Shown here piece by piece: positions 18,967 through 26,358 of a stretch of DNA of 64,000 nucleotides. The DNA is from JARYGU01 sp033795365 (GTDB taxonomy: Bacteria > Pseudomonadota > Alphaproteobacteria > Rhizobiales > Rhizobiaceae), in the NCBI GenBank assembly GCA_033795365.1, contig JARYGU010000021.1, positions 33,527 to 97,526 on the forward strand, in the 5' to 3' direction. Within the stretch, counting starts at the first letter, position 1. Every line of letters starts with the position of its first letter. The position numbers and the translations under genes were made by a program. Under the pieces are notes generated by a model. The model ran no database searches. It was not told the DNA's origin and saw only the letters and a program-made list of their open reading frames with translations.

Positions 18967-20514
18967 TCACCGCCGCAATGTCAGCCCCAGGCCGGCCCGC
19001 GTCACCTTCGTATCCGGGCCGGTGTCCTGCGTCGTCAGCTCGTAGGAGACGTTGCCGGTCAGGGCGAGATAGCGGTTGATGTCGTAGGTCAGCCCGGCTC
19101 CCGCCAGATAGACGTTCTGGTCGGCGCCGTAGGAGCTCGGGAAATCGCGCCAGGTATAGCCGCCGGTGAGCCGGGCAACGAGCTTTTCGCGCAGTTCGTG
19201 CGTTATCAGCGCGTCCGCGCTGTAGGCGACGTAGCCGCTCAGTCCGGGATCGGTGGAGGGTTCGATCGCGGTGCGCAGGTTGAGGGCGACGTCCGTGCCG
19301 CGTCTCGGCGACCATGTCGCGGAACCGTCGACGCTCAGGGCGTCGAGCGCCTTCAGCCGGTCGTCGTCGAAGCTCGAGCGCGTATAGCCGAAGGCCAGTT
19401 CTCCCCTCAGCTTTTCGCCGAGGTCCAGCTCGACGCCGGTCCGTGCGCCGAGATTGACGGCCGAGCGTTCGTAGCCGAGCGAATCGTGCTTCTCGTCATA
19501 GATGGACCGTCCGGCCGAGGCCTCGAGGAAGGGGATCAGGGCGGGGGAAATCTCGTAGCCGACCCGCGCGATCAGCCGCGCTTCCGTGTTGTTGCGGTCG
19601 GACAACGAAAGCCTCGTGCCGTCGCCGAAGGTCACGTCGCCGAAGATCTCGCGCTCGATCTCCGTTCCAAGCCGGCCGCGGATCAGGCCGAAATCGCGCT
19701 CGACGCGCGCGCCCAGCAGCATGCGGTGGATGTCGGCCTGGCTGGAGGCGCCGGAGACCGCGTTCGGATCGCTGGAGTCCTCCCGCTCGAAGCGATAGGC
19801 GGCCGTCAGGTTGACGGTGGTTTCGCCGGCGAGGTCGAGGCGAAGGTCGGCATCGACGTTGAACTCCGGGTCTGTTTCGCCTTCGCCCCAGATGTTCCGC
19901 TCGTATCGCCCTTCGGCATTGACGGTCAGCTGATGGCGCGACCAGTCGGAGGTCATGGTTCCCCTGAGATCGGTCTGCGAGAAGCCCCGGCTTTGCGAGC
20001 TGGAGCCTGTGGTCGTCTTCTCGTAGGAGATGCCCTGGGTGATCGAAGGCCTCAGGACGAAGGTGCCGACGCGTATGCCGGGCGCCTCGTCCCAGTCGCG
20101 GATCGTATTCGTGCGCAGATTGTCGACAGTGACCTCGGGAAGGTTTTCCCGCGCCGAGGCGGTCGGGATCCGCACGCTCCGGCCGGCTTCGTCCTCTTCG
20201 ACCGCGGCGGTCTCTTCCGGAGCCTCGCCGTTGCGGGCCGCCGGGCGGGCGGAGCCTTCCGCTGCGGTCTCTTCGTCCCGCGGCGATGATGGGTCGTCTT
20301 CGGGTTCCTCGAGCATTATCGGGGAATTGGCCGGAGGGATCGAATCGGCCGGAGCGGAAATTTCGAGGGCCGGATTCGTCATGCCGGCCTCGGAGATTTC
20401 CTGCGCACGGCTCTGGAAGGGCAGCAGGCACACGCCGGCAAGCAGCAGCCGGGCCATGCGCGACGCCGGCCCTGTTCGAGCTTCCGGATATGGTTTCAGA
20501 TGTGGCTGCCCCAT
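18967..20514 (-). CDS. Outer-membrane beta-barrel protein (BBP2 type)
   Basis: About 515 residues. A signal peptide (MARLLLAGVCLLPFQSRAQ) is followed by an acidic, low-complexity stretch (about 40-120, rich in E, P and A). A long C-terminal region of alternating hydrophobic and polar strands follows, with repeated features such as LTVNAEGRYERN, LRLDLAGETTVNLTAAYRFER and YTRSSFDDDR, ending in LGLTLRR. This fits the putative beta-barrel porin 2 family found beside polysaccharide genes. The exact start is uncertain: TTG at 20529, ATG at 20514, or ATG at 20457, which would start directly at the signal peptide. A role in polysaccharide or surface display is suggested only by neighbouring galU and kpsF. 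Confidence 0.75.
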   Translation of the reverse strand: MGQPHLKPYPEARTGPASRMARLLLAGVCLLPFQSRAQEISEAGMTNPALEISAPADSIPPANSPIMLEEPEDDPSSPRDEETAAEGSARPAARNGEAPEETAAVEEDEAGRSVRIPTASARENLPEVTVDNLRTNTIRDWDEAPGIRVGTFVLRPSITQGISYEKTTTGSSSQSRGFSQTDLRGTMTSDWSRHQLTVNAEGRYERNIWGEGETDPEFNVDADLRLDLAGETTVNLTAAYRFEREDSSDPNAVSGASSQADIHRMLLGARVERDFGLIRGRLGTEIEREIFGDVTFGDGTRLSLSDRNNTEARLIARVGYEISPALIPFLEASAGRSIYDEKHDSLGYERSAVNLGARTGVELDLGEKLRGELAFGYTRSSFDDDRLKALDALSVDGSATWSPRRGTDVALNLRTAIEPSTDPGLSGYVAYSADALITHELREKLVARLTGGYTWRDFPSSYGADQNVYLAGAGLTYDINRYLALTGNVSYELTTQDTGPDTKVTRAGLGLTLRR

Positions 20515-20673
20515 TCGCCGCGTCCGCAACTCCCTTGAATTTTCTTAACAAACGTAAAACCTTATGGTTAACGCTTTGTTGCTGCGGCTCCGAAATCGGG
20601 GCTGAACGCATTATGACACCGCGCCATCATTCGTGCATGGACAGGTGATGGGAAAAGGACTAACGAAAACGGC

Positions 20674-21672
20674 ATGAACAAGAGACAGCTGAGCATTGTG
20701 GAACCGAACGGCGTCATCTCCTCTGCGGTTCGTACTGTCGAGACAGAAGGTGCGGGTCTTTCGGCGCTTTCGGCTGCGCTGAAGGGGCCGCTCTGCGATG
20801 CCTTCTGCGAGGCGGTGCGGCTGATCGGCGACATCAGCGGCCGTGTCATCGTCACCGGCATCGGCAAGTCGGGCCATATCGGCGCCAAGATCGCCGCCTC
20901 GCTCGCCTCCACCGGCACGCCCGCCTTCTTCGTCCACCCGGTCGAGGCCAATCACGGCGATCTCGGCATGATCACCCGCGACGACGTCATCCTCGCCATG
21001 TCCTGGAGCGGCGAGAGCGTGGAGCTGCAGGGCATCATCTCCTATTCGCGGCGCTTCTCCATCCCGCTCGTCGCCATCACCTCGGGCGAGCGCTCGACGC
21101 TGGCGCGCGAGGCCGACATCGTGCTGCTGCTGCCGAGGGAGCAGGAGGCCTGCCCGCACGGGCTGGCGCCGACGACCTCGACCGTCATGCAGCTGGCGCT
21201 CGGCGACGCGCTGACCGTGTCGCTGCTGGAGGCGCGCGGCTTCACCGCCATCGACTTCAAGACCTTCCATCCCGGCGGCAAGCTCGGCGCCAGCCTGTCG
21301 CATGTCGGCGACGTCATGCACAGCGGCGAGAACATGCCGCTGGTGCCGCTCGGAACCTCGATGCCGGAGGCGGTGCTGACGCTCGCCAACAAGCGCTACG
21401 GCTGCGTCGGCATCGTGGACGAGGACGGCATTCTCGTGGGCATCGTCACCGACGGCGACATCGCGCGCAACCTGGCGCGCAACCTCGCCGAGCTCAACGT
21501 CGACGACGTCATGTCGCGCGACCCGAAGACGGTGCGCCCGACGACGCTCGCCACCGCCGCGCTCGGCATCCTCAACAAGCACAACATCTCCGCCCTCATC
21601 GTCACCGACGAGGCCAGGCGCCCCCTCGGCGTCGTCCACTTCCACGACCTGTTGAGGATCGGGGTGGCGTGA
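20674..21672 (+). CDS. Arabinose-5-phosphate isomerase KdsD/KpsF
   Basis: The 332-residue isomerase converts ribulose 5-phosphate to arabinose 5-phosphate, the first step towards Kdo for LPS or capsule. The SIS domain spans about residues 40-180 (RVIVTGIGKSGHIGAKIAAS, then SWSGESVELQ and PTTSTVMQLALGDAL). Two CBS domains fill the C-terminal half (VGDVMHSGENMPLVP..., VDDVMSRDPKTVRP...). Whether it is the housekeeping KdsD or a capsule-linked KpsF copy cannot be told from the window. It ends directly against the stop codon of the convergent nfeD-like gene, with no spacer. Confidence 0.92.
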   Translation: MNKRQLSIVEPNGVISSAVRTVETEGAGLSALSAALKGPLCDAFCEAVRLIGDISGRVIVTGIGKSGHIGAKIAASLASTGTPAFFVHPVEANHGDLGMITRDDVILAMSWSGESVELQGIISYSRRFSIPLVAITSGERSTLAREADIVLLLPREQEACPHGLAPTTSTVMQLALGDALTVSLLEARGFTAIDFKTFHPGGKLGASLSHVGDVMHSGENMPLVPLGTSMPEAVLTLANKRYGCVGIVDEDGILVGIVTDGDIARNLARNLAELNVDDVMSRDPKTVRPTTLATAALGILNKHNISALIVTDEARRPLGVVHFHDLLRIGVA

Positions 21673-22131
21673 TCAGACGGCCTCGACCGTCAGGTCGCGG
21701 CCGCTGCTGGCGATGACGCGCACGCGGGTGCCCGCCGGAAGGTCGGGCCCCTGAACGCTCCATATCGTATCGTCCAGGCGTATGCGGCCTCGACCTTCGC
21801 GTATCGGCTGGTCGAGCGTCGCCGTGCGTCCGACGAGGCTCTGGCCGCGCTGGTTCAGGAACGGCTCGTCGCTCGTCTCTCCCCTTGACCTGATCCAGCG
21901 GCGTCCGGCCAGAACCGCAACCAGCGACAGCGCGGCGAAGACGAGCCATTGGGCATGCCACGTCCAGATGGCGGCGTCCCACAGCATCAGCGACAGCGCG
22001 CCGGTCAGGATCGCGGCGATGCCGATCCAGACGAGGAAGACGCCGGGCATGAGAACCTCGGCGATCAGCAGGATGATGCCGAGAACCCACCAGGCCCAGG
22101 GGCCGAGCTCCGTGACGATACGCGCGATCAT
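21673..22131 (-). CDS. NfeD-like membrane protein
   Basis: A 152-residue protein with three or four N-terminal transmembrane segments (WAWWVLGIILLIAEVLM, FLVWIGIAAILTGALSLML, AQWLVFAALSLVAVLAG). The C-terminal OB-fold NfeD domain (about 90-152, SLVGRTATLDQPIREGRGRI...) contains the typical DTIWSVQGPDLPAGTRVRV. NfeD-short proteins pair with stomatin/prohibitin (SPFH) proteins and are thought to organise membrane microdomains or quality control. The SPFH gene lies 3 bases upstream on the same strand, so they form an operon. Confidence 0.9.
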   Translation of the reverse strand: MIARIVTELGPWAWWVLGIILLIAEVLMPGVFLVWIGIAAILTGALSLMLWDAAIWTWHAQWLVFAALSLVAVLAGRRWIRSRGETSDEPFLNQRGQSLVGRTATLDQPIREGRGRIRLDDTIWSVQGPDLPAGTRVRVIASSGRDLTVEAV

Positions 22132-22134
22132 CGC

Positions 22135-23154
22135 TTACTTTCCCTGCGAGGTCGTGTCGAAGGGGTTGCGCGGCGCCGGGCCGGCAGAGGGCGTCGACTG
22201 GCGCACGCGGCTAGCCGGAGGCGCCGGCGGACCGTCGTTGCCGAAGACTTCGCGGGCAATCGCGCCGATGCCGCCGAGCGATCCGATCAGCGAGGATGCC
22301 TCCATCGGCATCAGGACGATCTTCGAATTCGGCGCCTTGCCGATGGCGGTCATCGCCTCGGTATATTTCTGCGCGACGAAGTAGTTGATCGCCTGCACGT
22401 CGCCGGCGGCGATCGCCTCGGAGACCATCGTCGTCGCCTTGGCCTCGGCCTCGGCGAGGCGCTCGCGGGCTTCGGCGTCGCGGAATGCGGCCTCGCGCTG
22501 CCCTTCGGCTTCGAGGATCGCCGACTGCTTGGCGCCCTCGGCGCGCAGGATCTGCGCATTGCGGGAGCCTTCGGCCTCCAGCACCTGCGCGCGCTTCTCG
22601 CGCTCCGCCTTCATCTGCCGGGCCATCGCATCCACGAGGTCCTTGGGCGGCGCGATATCCTTGATTTCGACGCGGGTGATCTTGACGCCCCAGGGGCTTG
22701 CCGCCTCGTCGACCACATGCAGCAGCCGGTCGTTGATCGTGTCGCGGTTGGAGAGCAGTTCGTCCAAGTCCATCGAACCCATGACGGAGCGGATGTTCGT
22801 CATGGTGAGGTTCAGGATAGCGTTCTGCAGGTCGGCGACCTGATAGGCGGCCTGCGCGGCGTTCAACACCTGGTAAAAGGCAACCGCATCCGAGGACACG
22901 CTGGCATTGTCGCGGGTGATGACCTCCTGCGTGGGCACATCCAGGACCTGCTCCATCACGTTCATTCGCGCGCCGATGCGGTCGATGAAGGGGATGATGA
23001 TGTTCAGTCCGGGTTCGAGCGTGCGGGTGTAACGTCCGAAACGTTCGACCGTATAGCGATAGCCCTGCGGTATCGTCTTGATTCCGGCGAAGATGACCAG
23101 GATCACGAGAACGACAAGCGCGATGACGAAAATGTCCAGTCCGCCCAATGGCAT
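22135..23154 (-). CDS. SPFH/Band 7 (stomatin-like, QmcA) membrane protein
   Basis: A 339-residue protein with one N-terminal membrane helix (FVIALVVLVILVIFAGI). An SPFH domain spans about 25-190 (QGYRYTVERFGRYTRTLEPGLN, then DVPTQEVITRDNASVSSDAVAFYQV). A long alanine/glutamate-rich helix (about 190-290, AQVLEAEGSRNAQILRAEG) drives oligomer formation. It belongs to the slipin/QmcA (YbbK) group, partners of NfeD proteins in membrane microdomains. The C-terminal tail is proline-rich and disordered. First gene of the SPFH-nfeD pair. Confidence 0.92.
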   Translation of the reverse strand: MPLGGLDIFVIALVVLVILVIFAGIKTIPQGYRYTVERFGRYTRTLEPGLNIIIPFIDRIGARMNVMEQVLDVPTQEVITRDNASVSSDAVAFYQVLNAAQAAYQVADLQNAILNLTMTNIRSVMGSMDLDELLSNRDTINDRLLHVVDEAASPWGVKITRVEIKDIAPPKDLVDAMARQMKAEREKRAQVLEAEGSRNAQILRAEGAKQSAILEAEGQREAAFRDAEARERLAEAEAKATTMVSEAIAAGDVQAINYFVAQKYTEAMTAIGKAPNSKIVLMPMEASSLIGSLGGIGAIAREVFGNDGPPAPPASRVRQSTPSAGPAPRNPFDTTSQGK

Positions 23155-23286
23155 ATTTCACTCCCTCAGCCCGTTTATGTGCGTCGCACTTTATCCGAGA
23201 CGCGCGGATAAGCCAGACGGAAACGACTTTTCCGGCCATGGCCATTCACATGCCGCATTCTTTGGCATAGAGAGCGGCAGGTAACA

Positions 23287-23320
23287 CTCCGGTCGCAGCC
23301 TACCCGGTCAAAACAAGGAC
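23287..23320 (+). promoter_or_regulatory. PreQ1-I riboswitch aptamer overlapping the queC ribosome site
   Basis: The 34-nt segment reads CCGG-TCGCAGCCTAC-CCGG followed by TCAAAACAAGGA. P1 is the CCGG/CCGG stem, the loop GCAGCCT contains CCT, and the A-rich tail ends in AGG that can pair with it to form the H-type pseudoknot typical of type I preQ1 aptamers. AAGGA is also the Shine-Dalgarno sequence, 9 bases before the queC ATG. Binding of preQ1 would hide the ribosome site and reduce synthesis of the queuosine precursor enzymes. Family, size and gene context agree. Confidence 0.85.
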
Positions 23321-23327
23321 ACCTGAC

Positions 23328-24038
23328 ATGAAGACTATCGTCGTCTGCTCCGGCGGACTCGACTCCGTTTCGCTTGCCCACAGGATGGCGGCGGAGCGCG
23401 AGCTCGTCGGACTCCTCTCCTTCAACTACGGCCAGCGCCACGGCAAGGAGCTGGATTATGCCGCCGCCTGCGCGAAGCGCCTCGGCGTCCGGCACCGGAT
23501 CATCGACATCCGCGAGATCGGCCGGCACCTGACCGGTTCCGCCCTGACGGACGACCTCGCCGTGCCGGACGGGCACTATGCCGAGGAGACCATGAAGATC
23601 ACGGTCGTGCCGAACCGCAACGCCGTCATGCTGGCGATCGCCTTCGGCGTGGCCGCGGCCGACAAGGCCGAGGCCGTCGCGGTGGCCGTCCACGGCGGCG
23701 ACCATTTCATCTATCCCGATTGCCGCCCCGGCTTCGTCGACGCTTTCCAGACGATGCAGGACCATGCGCTGGAGGGTTACGCGAATGTCAGGCTGCTTGC
23801 GCCCTATGTGCAGGTCTCCAAGGCCGATATCGTGACGGACGGCGCGAAGCACGGAACGCCCTTTGCCGAAACCTGGTCCTGCTACAAGGGCGGCGAGCGT
23901 CACTGCGGGCGATGCGGCACCTGCGTCGAGCGGCGCGAGGCCTTTCATCTCGCCGGCGTTACCGATCCGACGGACTACGAGGATCCCGATTTCTGGAAAG
24001 CCGCCACCGCGGACTTCTCCGCCGAGGAGGTGAAGTGA
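23328..24038 (+). CDS. queC: 7-cyano-7-deazaguanine (preQ0) synthase
   Basis: The 236-residue enzyme uses ATP and ammonia to turn 7-carboxy-7-deazaguanine into preQ0. The PP-loop VVCSGGLDSVSLAH binds ATP at residues about 4-17. The zinc site near the C terminus is visible as TWSCYKGGERHCGRCGTCVERR (four Cys). Pathway position: GTP, QueD, QueE, QueC, preQ0, then queuosine in tRNA wobble positions. The stop overlaps the queD start (TGATG), so translation is coupled. The upstream preQ1 riboswitch would give end-product control of the operon. Confidence 0.95.
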   Translation: MKTIVVCSGGLDSVSLAHRMAAERELVGLLSFNYGQRHGKELDYAAACAKRLGVRHRIIDIREIGRHLTGSALTDDLAVPDGHYAEETMKITVVPNRNAVMLAIAFGVAAADKAEAVAVAVHGGDHFIYPDCRPGFVDAFQTMQDHALEGYANVRLLAPYVQVSKADIVTDGAKHGTPFAETWSCYKGGERHCGRCGTCVERREAFHLAGVTDPTDYEDPDFWKAATADFSAEEVK

Positions 24039-24394
24039 TGTTCCGGATCACCAAGGAATTCCACTTCTCCGCCTCGCATCAGCTGAAGGGGCTGCCGGCC
24101 GACCACCAGTGCGCCCGCCTGCACGGGCACAATTACGTGGTCGAGGTCGAGCTTTGCGCCGAAGAGCTGAACGAACATGGCTTCGTGCGCGACTATCACG
24201 AGCTTGCGCCCCTCAAGCGCTATATCGACGAAGCTTTCGACCACCGCCATCTCAACGACGTGCTGGGGCACGACCGGGTGACGGCGGAATGTCTCGCGAA
24301 GCACTTCTACGACTGGTGCAGGGTTCGCCTGCCGGAAGTGTCGGCCGTGCGCGTCAGCGAGACGCCGAAGACCTGGGCGGAATACCGGCCATGA
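24038..24394 (+). CDS. queD: 6-carboxy-tetrahydropterin synthase
   Basis: A 118-residue PTPS/QueD family enzyme that makes 6-carboxy-5,6,7,8-tetrahydropterin from dihydroneopterin triphosphate. Zinc-binding His residues are in FSASHQL and LHGHNY, and the catalytic Cys is in QCARLHGHN (CxxxHGH form, the QueD type). The ribosome site GAGGAGG lies inside the end of queC. The start overlaps the queC stop, and the end overlaps the queE start by four bases (ATGA). Confidence 0.94.
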   Translation: MFRITKEFHFSASHQLKGLPADHQCARLHGHNYVVEVELCAEELNEHGFVRDYHELAPLKRYIDEAFDHRHLNDVLGHDRVTAECLAKHFYDWCRVRLPEVSAVRVSETPKTWAEYRP

Positions 24395-25128
24395 GAGGTC
24401 GGACTTCGGACGCCATCCGCGTCAGCGAGATCTTCGGCCCGACGATCCAGGGAGAGGGCGTGCTGATCGGGCTGCCGACGGTGTTCGTGCGCACTGGCGG
24501 CTGCGATTACCGCTGCTCCTGGTGCGACAGCCTGCACGCCGTCGAGAGCCGTTACCGCGACATGTGGCGGGCGATGTCCGTCGAGGAGGTATGGCGGGAG
24601 GTCACGCGCCTTTCCGGCGGCAAACCGCTCACCGTTTCGCTCTCCGGCGGCAATCCGGCGATCCAGCCGCTTGCCGGTTTGATCGACCGCGGCCATGGCG
24701 AGGGCTACCGTTTCGCGCTGGAGACGCAGGGCTCCGTCGCGAGGGACTGGTTTTGCGAACTCGACGTGCTGGTCTTAAGCCCCAAGCCGCCCTCGAGCGG
24801 AACGGAGACCGACTGGAACGCCTTCGACGACTGTCTGCGCACCGCCGGGGGCAGCCCGCTCACAGTGCTGAAGATCGTCGTCTTCGACGAGGCTGATTAT
24901 GCCTATGCGAAGGCCGCCGCGGCGCGTCATCCCGATCTGCCGCTCTATCTGCAGCCCGGCAATCACACCCCGCCGCCGCCGGACGCCGAGGACGCCTTCG
25001 TCGATATCGACGGGGTCATGGGGCGGATGCACTGGCTGGTCGACAAGGTGGTGGCGGACCGTTGGTTCGAGGCTCGAGTCCTGCCGCAGCTCCACGTTCT
25101 GCTCTGGGGCAACAGGCGGGGCGTGTAA
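24391..25128 (+). CDS. queE: 7-carboxy-7-deazaguanine synthase (radical SAM)
   Basis: The 245-residue radical SAM enzyme rearranges 6-carboxytetrahydropterin to 7-carboxy-7-deazaguanine. The cluster motif is CDYRCSWC (CxxxCxxC), preceded by the family motif FGPTIQGEGVLIGLPTVFVR and followed by TVSLSGGNPAIQPL, where GGNP replaces the usual GGEP. The ATG at 24391 overlaps the queD stop. The later ALETQGS and LSPKPPSSG segments are typical. It is the last gene of queCDE; queF is not in the window. Confidence 0.94.
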   Translation: MRGRTSDAIRVSEIFGPTIQGEGVLIGLPTVFVRTGGCDYRCSWCDSLHAVESRYRDMWRAMSVEEVWREVTRLSGGKPLTVSLSGGNPAIQPLAGLIDRGHGEGYRFALETQGSVARDWFCELDVLVLSPKPPSSGTETDWNAFDDCLRTAGGSPLTVLKIVVFDEADYAYAKAAAARHPDLPLYLQPGNHTPPPPDAEDAFVDIDGVMGRMHWLVDKVVADRWFEARVLPQLHVLLWGNRRGV

Positions 25129-25191
25129 TACCAAGTCTCGATGATAGGAGCCTAGGGGACAGGCTCGATCGCCAGACATCGCGTCTCCGCG

Positions 25192-26226
25192 TCAGGTCCA
25201 GCCCATCAGCTCGCGGCGCACCACCTTTTCCAGAACGGCCATGCCTTCGGGCGTATCGTTCAGGCAGGGAATATGGGAGAATTTCTCGCCGCCGTTGTGG
25301 TGGAAGCTCTCGGCGGCCTGCCCGGCGATCTCCTCCAGCGTCTCCAGGCAGTCCGAGACGAAGCCGGGATTGATCACCGCTATCCGCTTGACGCCTTCCT
25401 GTGCCAGCTTCTCCACGGTCTTGTCTGTATAAGGCTGCAGCCATTCCTCCGGCCCGAAGCGGGACTGGAAGGTGACCTGCAGCTTTTCCCCCGACCATCC
25501 GAGACGCTCGCGCAGCAGCCGCGCCGTCTTCTGGCACTGACAGTAATAGGGATCGCCCTTTTCGAAATAGGATTTCGGAATGCCGTGGAAGGAGGCGAGC
25601 ACGACCTCCGGCTCCCAGTCGAGCGTCGAGAGGTGGCCGGTGATCGAGTTGGCGAGCGCTTCGATATAGGCGGGATCGTCGTGATAGGGCGGCACGGTGC
25701 GCAGGGCCGGCTGCCAGCGCATCTTCAAAAGCGCCTCGAAGGCCTTATCGTTCACCGTCGCGGTGGTGGCGGCGGCGTATTGCGGATAAAGCGGGAAGAC
25801 GAGAATGCGCTCGCAGCCCGCCTTCTGCAGCGCCTCCATACGCGAGCCGATCGAGGGCTGGCCGTAGCGCATCGCCCAGTCGACCGCGACTTCTGGGCTG
25901 GAAGCGAAGGACTTCGCCATCAGCTCCGCCTGGTTGCGGGTATAGGTGCGCAGGAAGCTTTCGTTGCGCTCCTTGTTCCAGATCAGCTCGTAAGCCTTGC
26001 CGACCTTGCCGGGGCGCGTGTTCAGCACGATGCCGAAGAGGATCGGATACCAGAAGAGGCGCGACCACTCGATGACGCGACGATCCGTCAGGAACTCCTT
26101 CAGGTAGCGCCGCATCGACGCGTAGTCGGTGCCGTCGGGAGTGCCCAGATTGACGAGAAGAACCCCTATCTTGCCGCGGCTGACCGCAGGATGGCTCGCA
26201 GGCGTTGCGACAAGGCTTTCTGTCAT
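25192..26226 (-). CDS. hemH: Ferrochelatase
   Basis: The 344-residue enzyme inserts Fe2+ into protoporphyrin IX, the last step of haem synthesis. Conserved blocks are KIGVLLVNLGTPDG near the N terminus, MRYGQPSI, VFPLYPQYAAATTA, the active-site His in LASFHGIPKSYFEKGDPYYCQCQ, and the Glu in TLEEIAGQ/SDCLETLEEI. No C-terminal 2Fe-2S cysteine set is seen, as expected for bacteria of this group. The start at 26226 (MTESL) fits family length; an in-frame ATG upstream (26265) adds 13 residues. It is convergent with queE. Confidence 0.95.
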   Translation of the reverse strand: MTESLVATPASHPAVSRGKIGVLLVNLGTPDGTDYASMRRYLKEFLTDRRVIEWSRLFWYPILFGIVLNTRPGKVGKAYELIWNKERNESFLRTYTRNQAELMAKSFASSPEVAVDWAMRYGQPSIGSRMEALQKAGCERILVFPLYPQYAAATTATVNDKAFEALLKMRWQPALRTVPPYHDDPAYIEALANSITGHLSTLDWEPEVVLASFHGIPKSYFEKGDPYYCQCQKTARLLRERLGWSGEKLQVTFQSRFGPEEWLQPYTDKTVEKLAQEGVKRIAVINPGFVSDCLETLEEIAGQAAESFHHNGGEKFSHIPCLNDTPEGMAVLEKVVRRELMGWT

Positions 26227-26296
26227 CGGGATTCCGTTCGATTTGTCTTTTTGCTGCCTTTTCAACCGCTCAAGGCAGATATGGTTCAGAACCGTT

Positions 26297-26334
26297 CTAA
26301 AAACAAATGCCGGCCCGCGAAAGCCCGGACCGGC
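26297..26334 (-). terminator. Terminator after the 5'-nucleotidase gene
   Basis: On the minus strand GCCGG...CCGGC arms with inner CGGGC/GC(G)GG pairing (26334-26309) are followed by ATTTGTTTTTAG. It lies 25 bases past the stop codon and separates the unit from hemH. Confidence 0.7.
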
Positions 26335-26358
26335 GGAAAAAGTAGGGACAAATTGTCC

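Noticed and set aside
19198..20289. Plus-strand open frame opposite the beta-barrel gene
   Set aside because: It has no signal, domain or ribosome site. The minus-strand frame has a signal peptide and beta-barrel strands.
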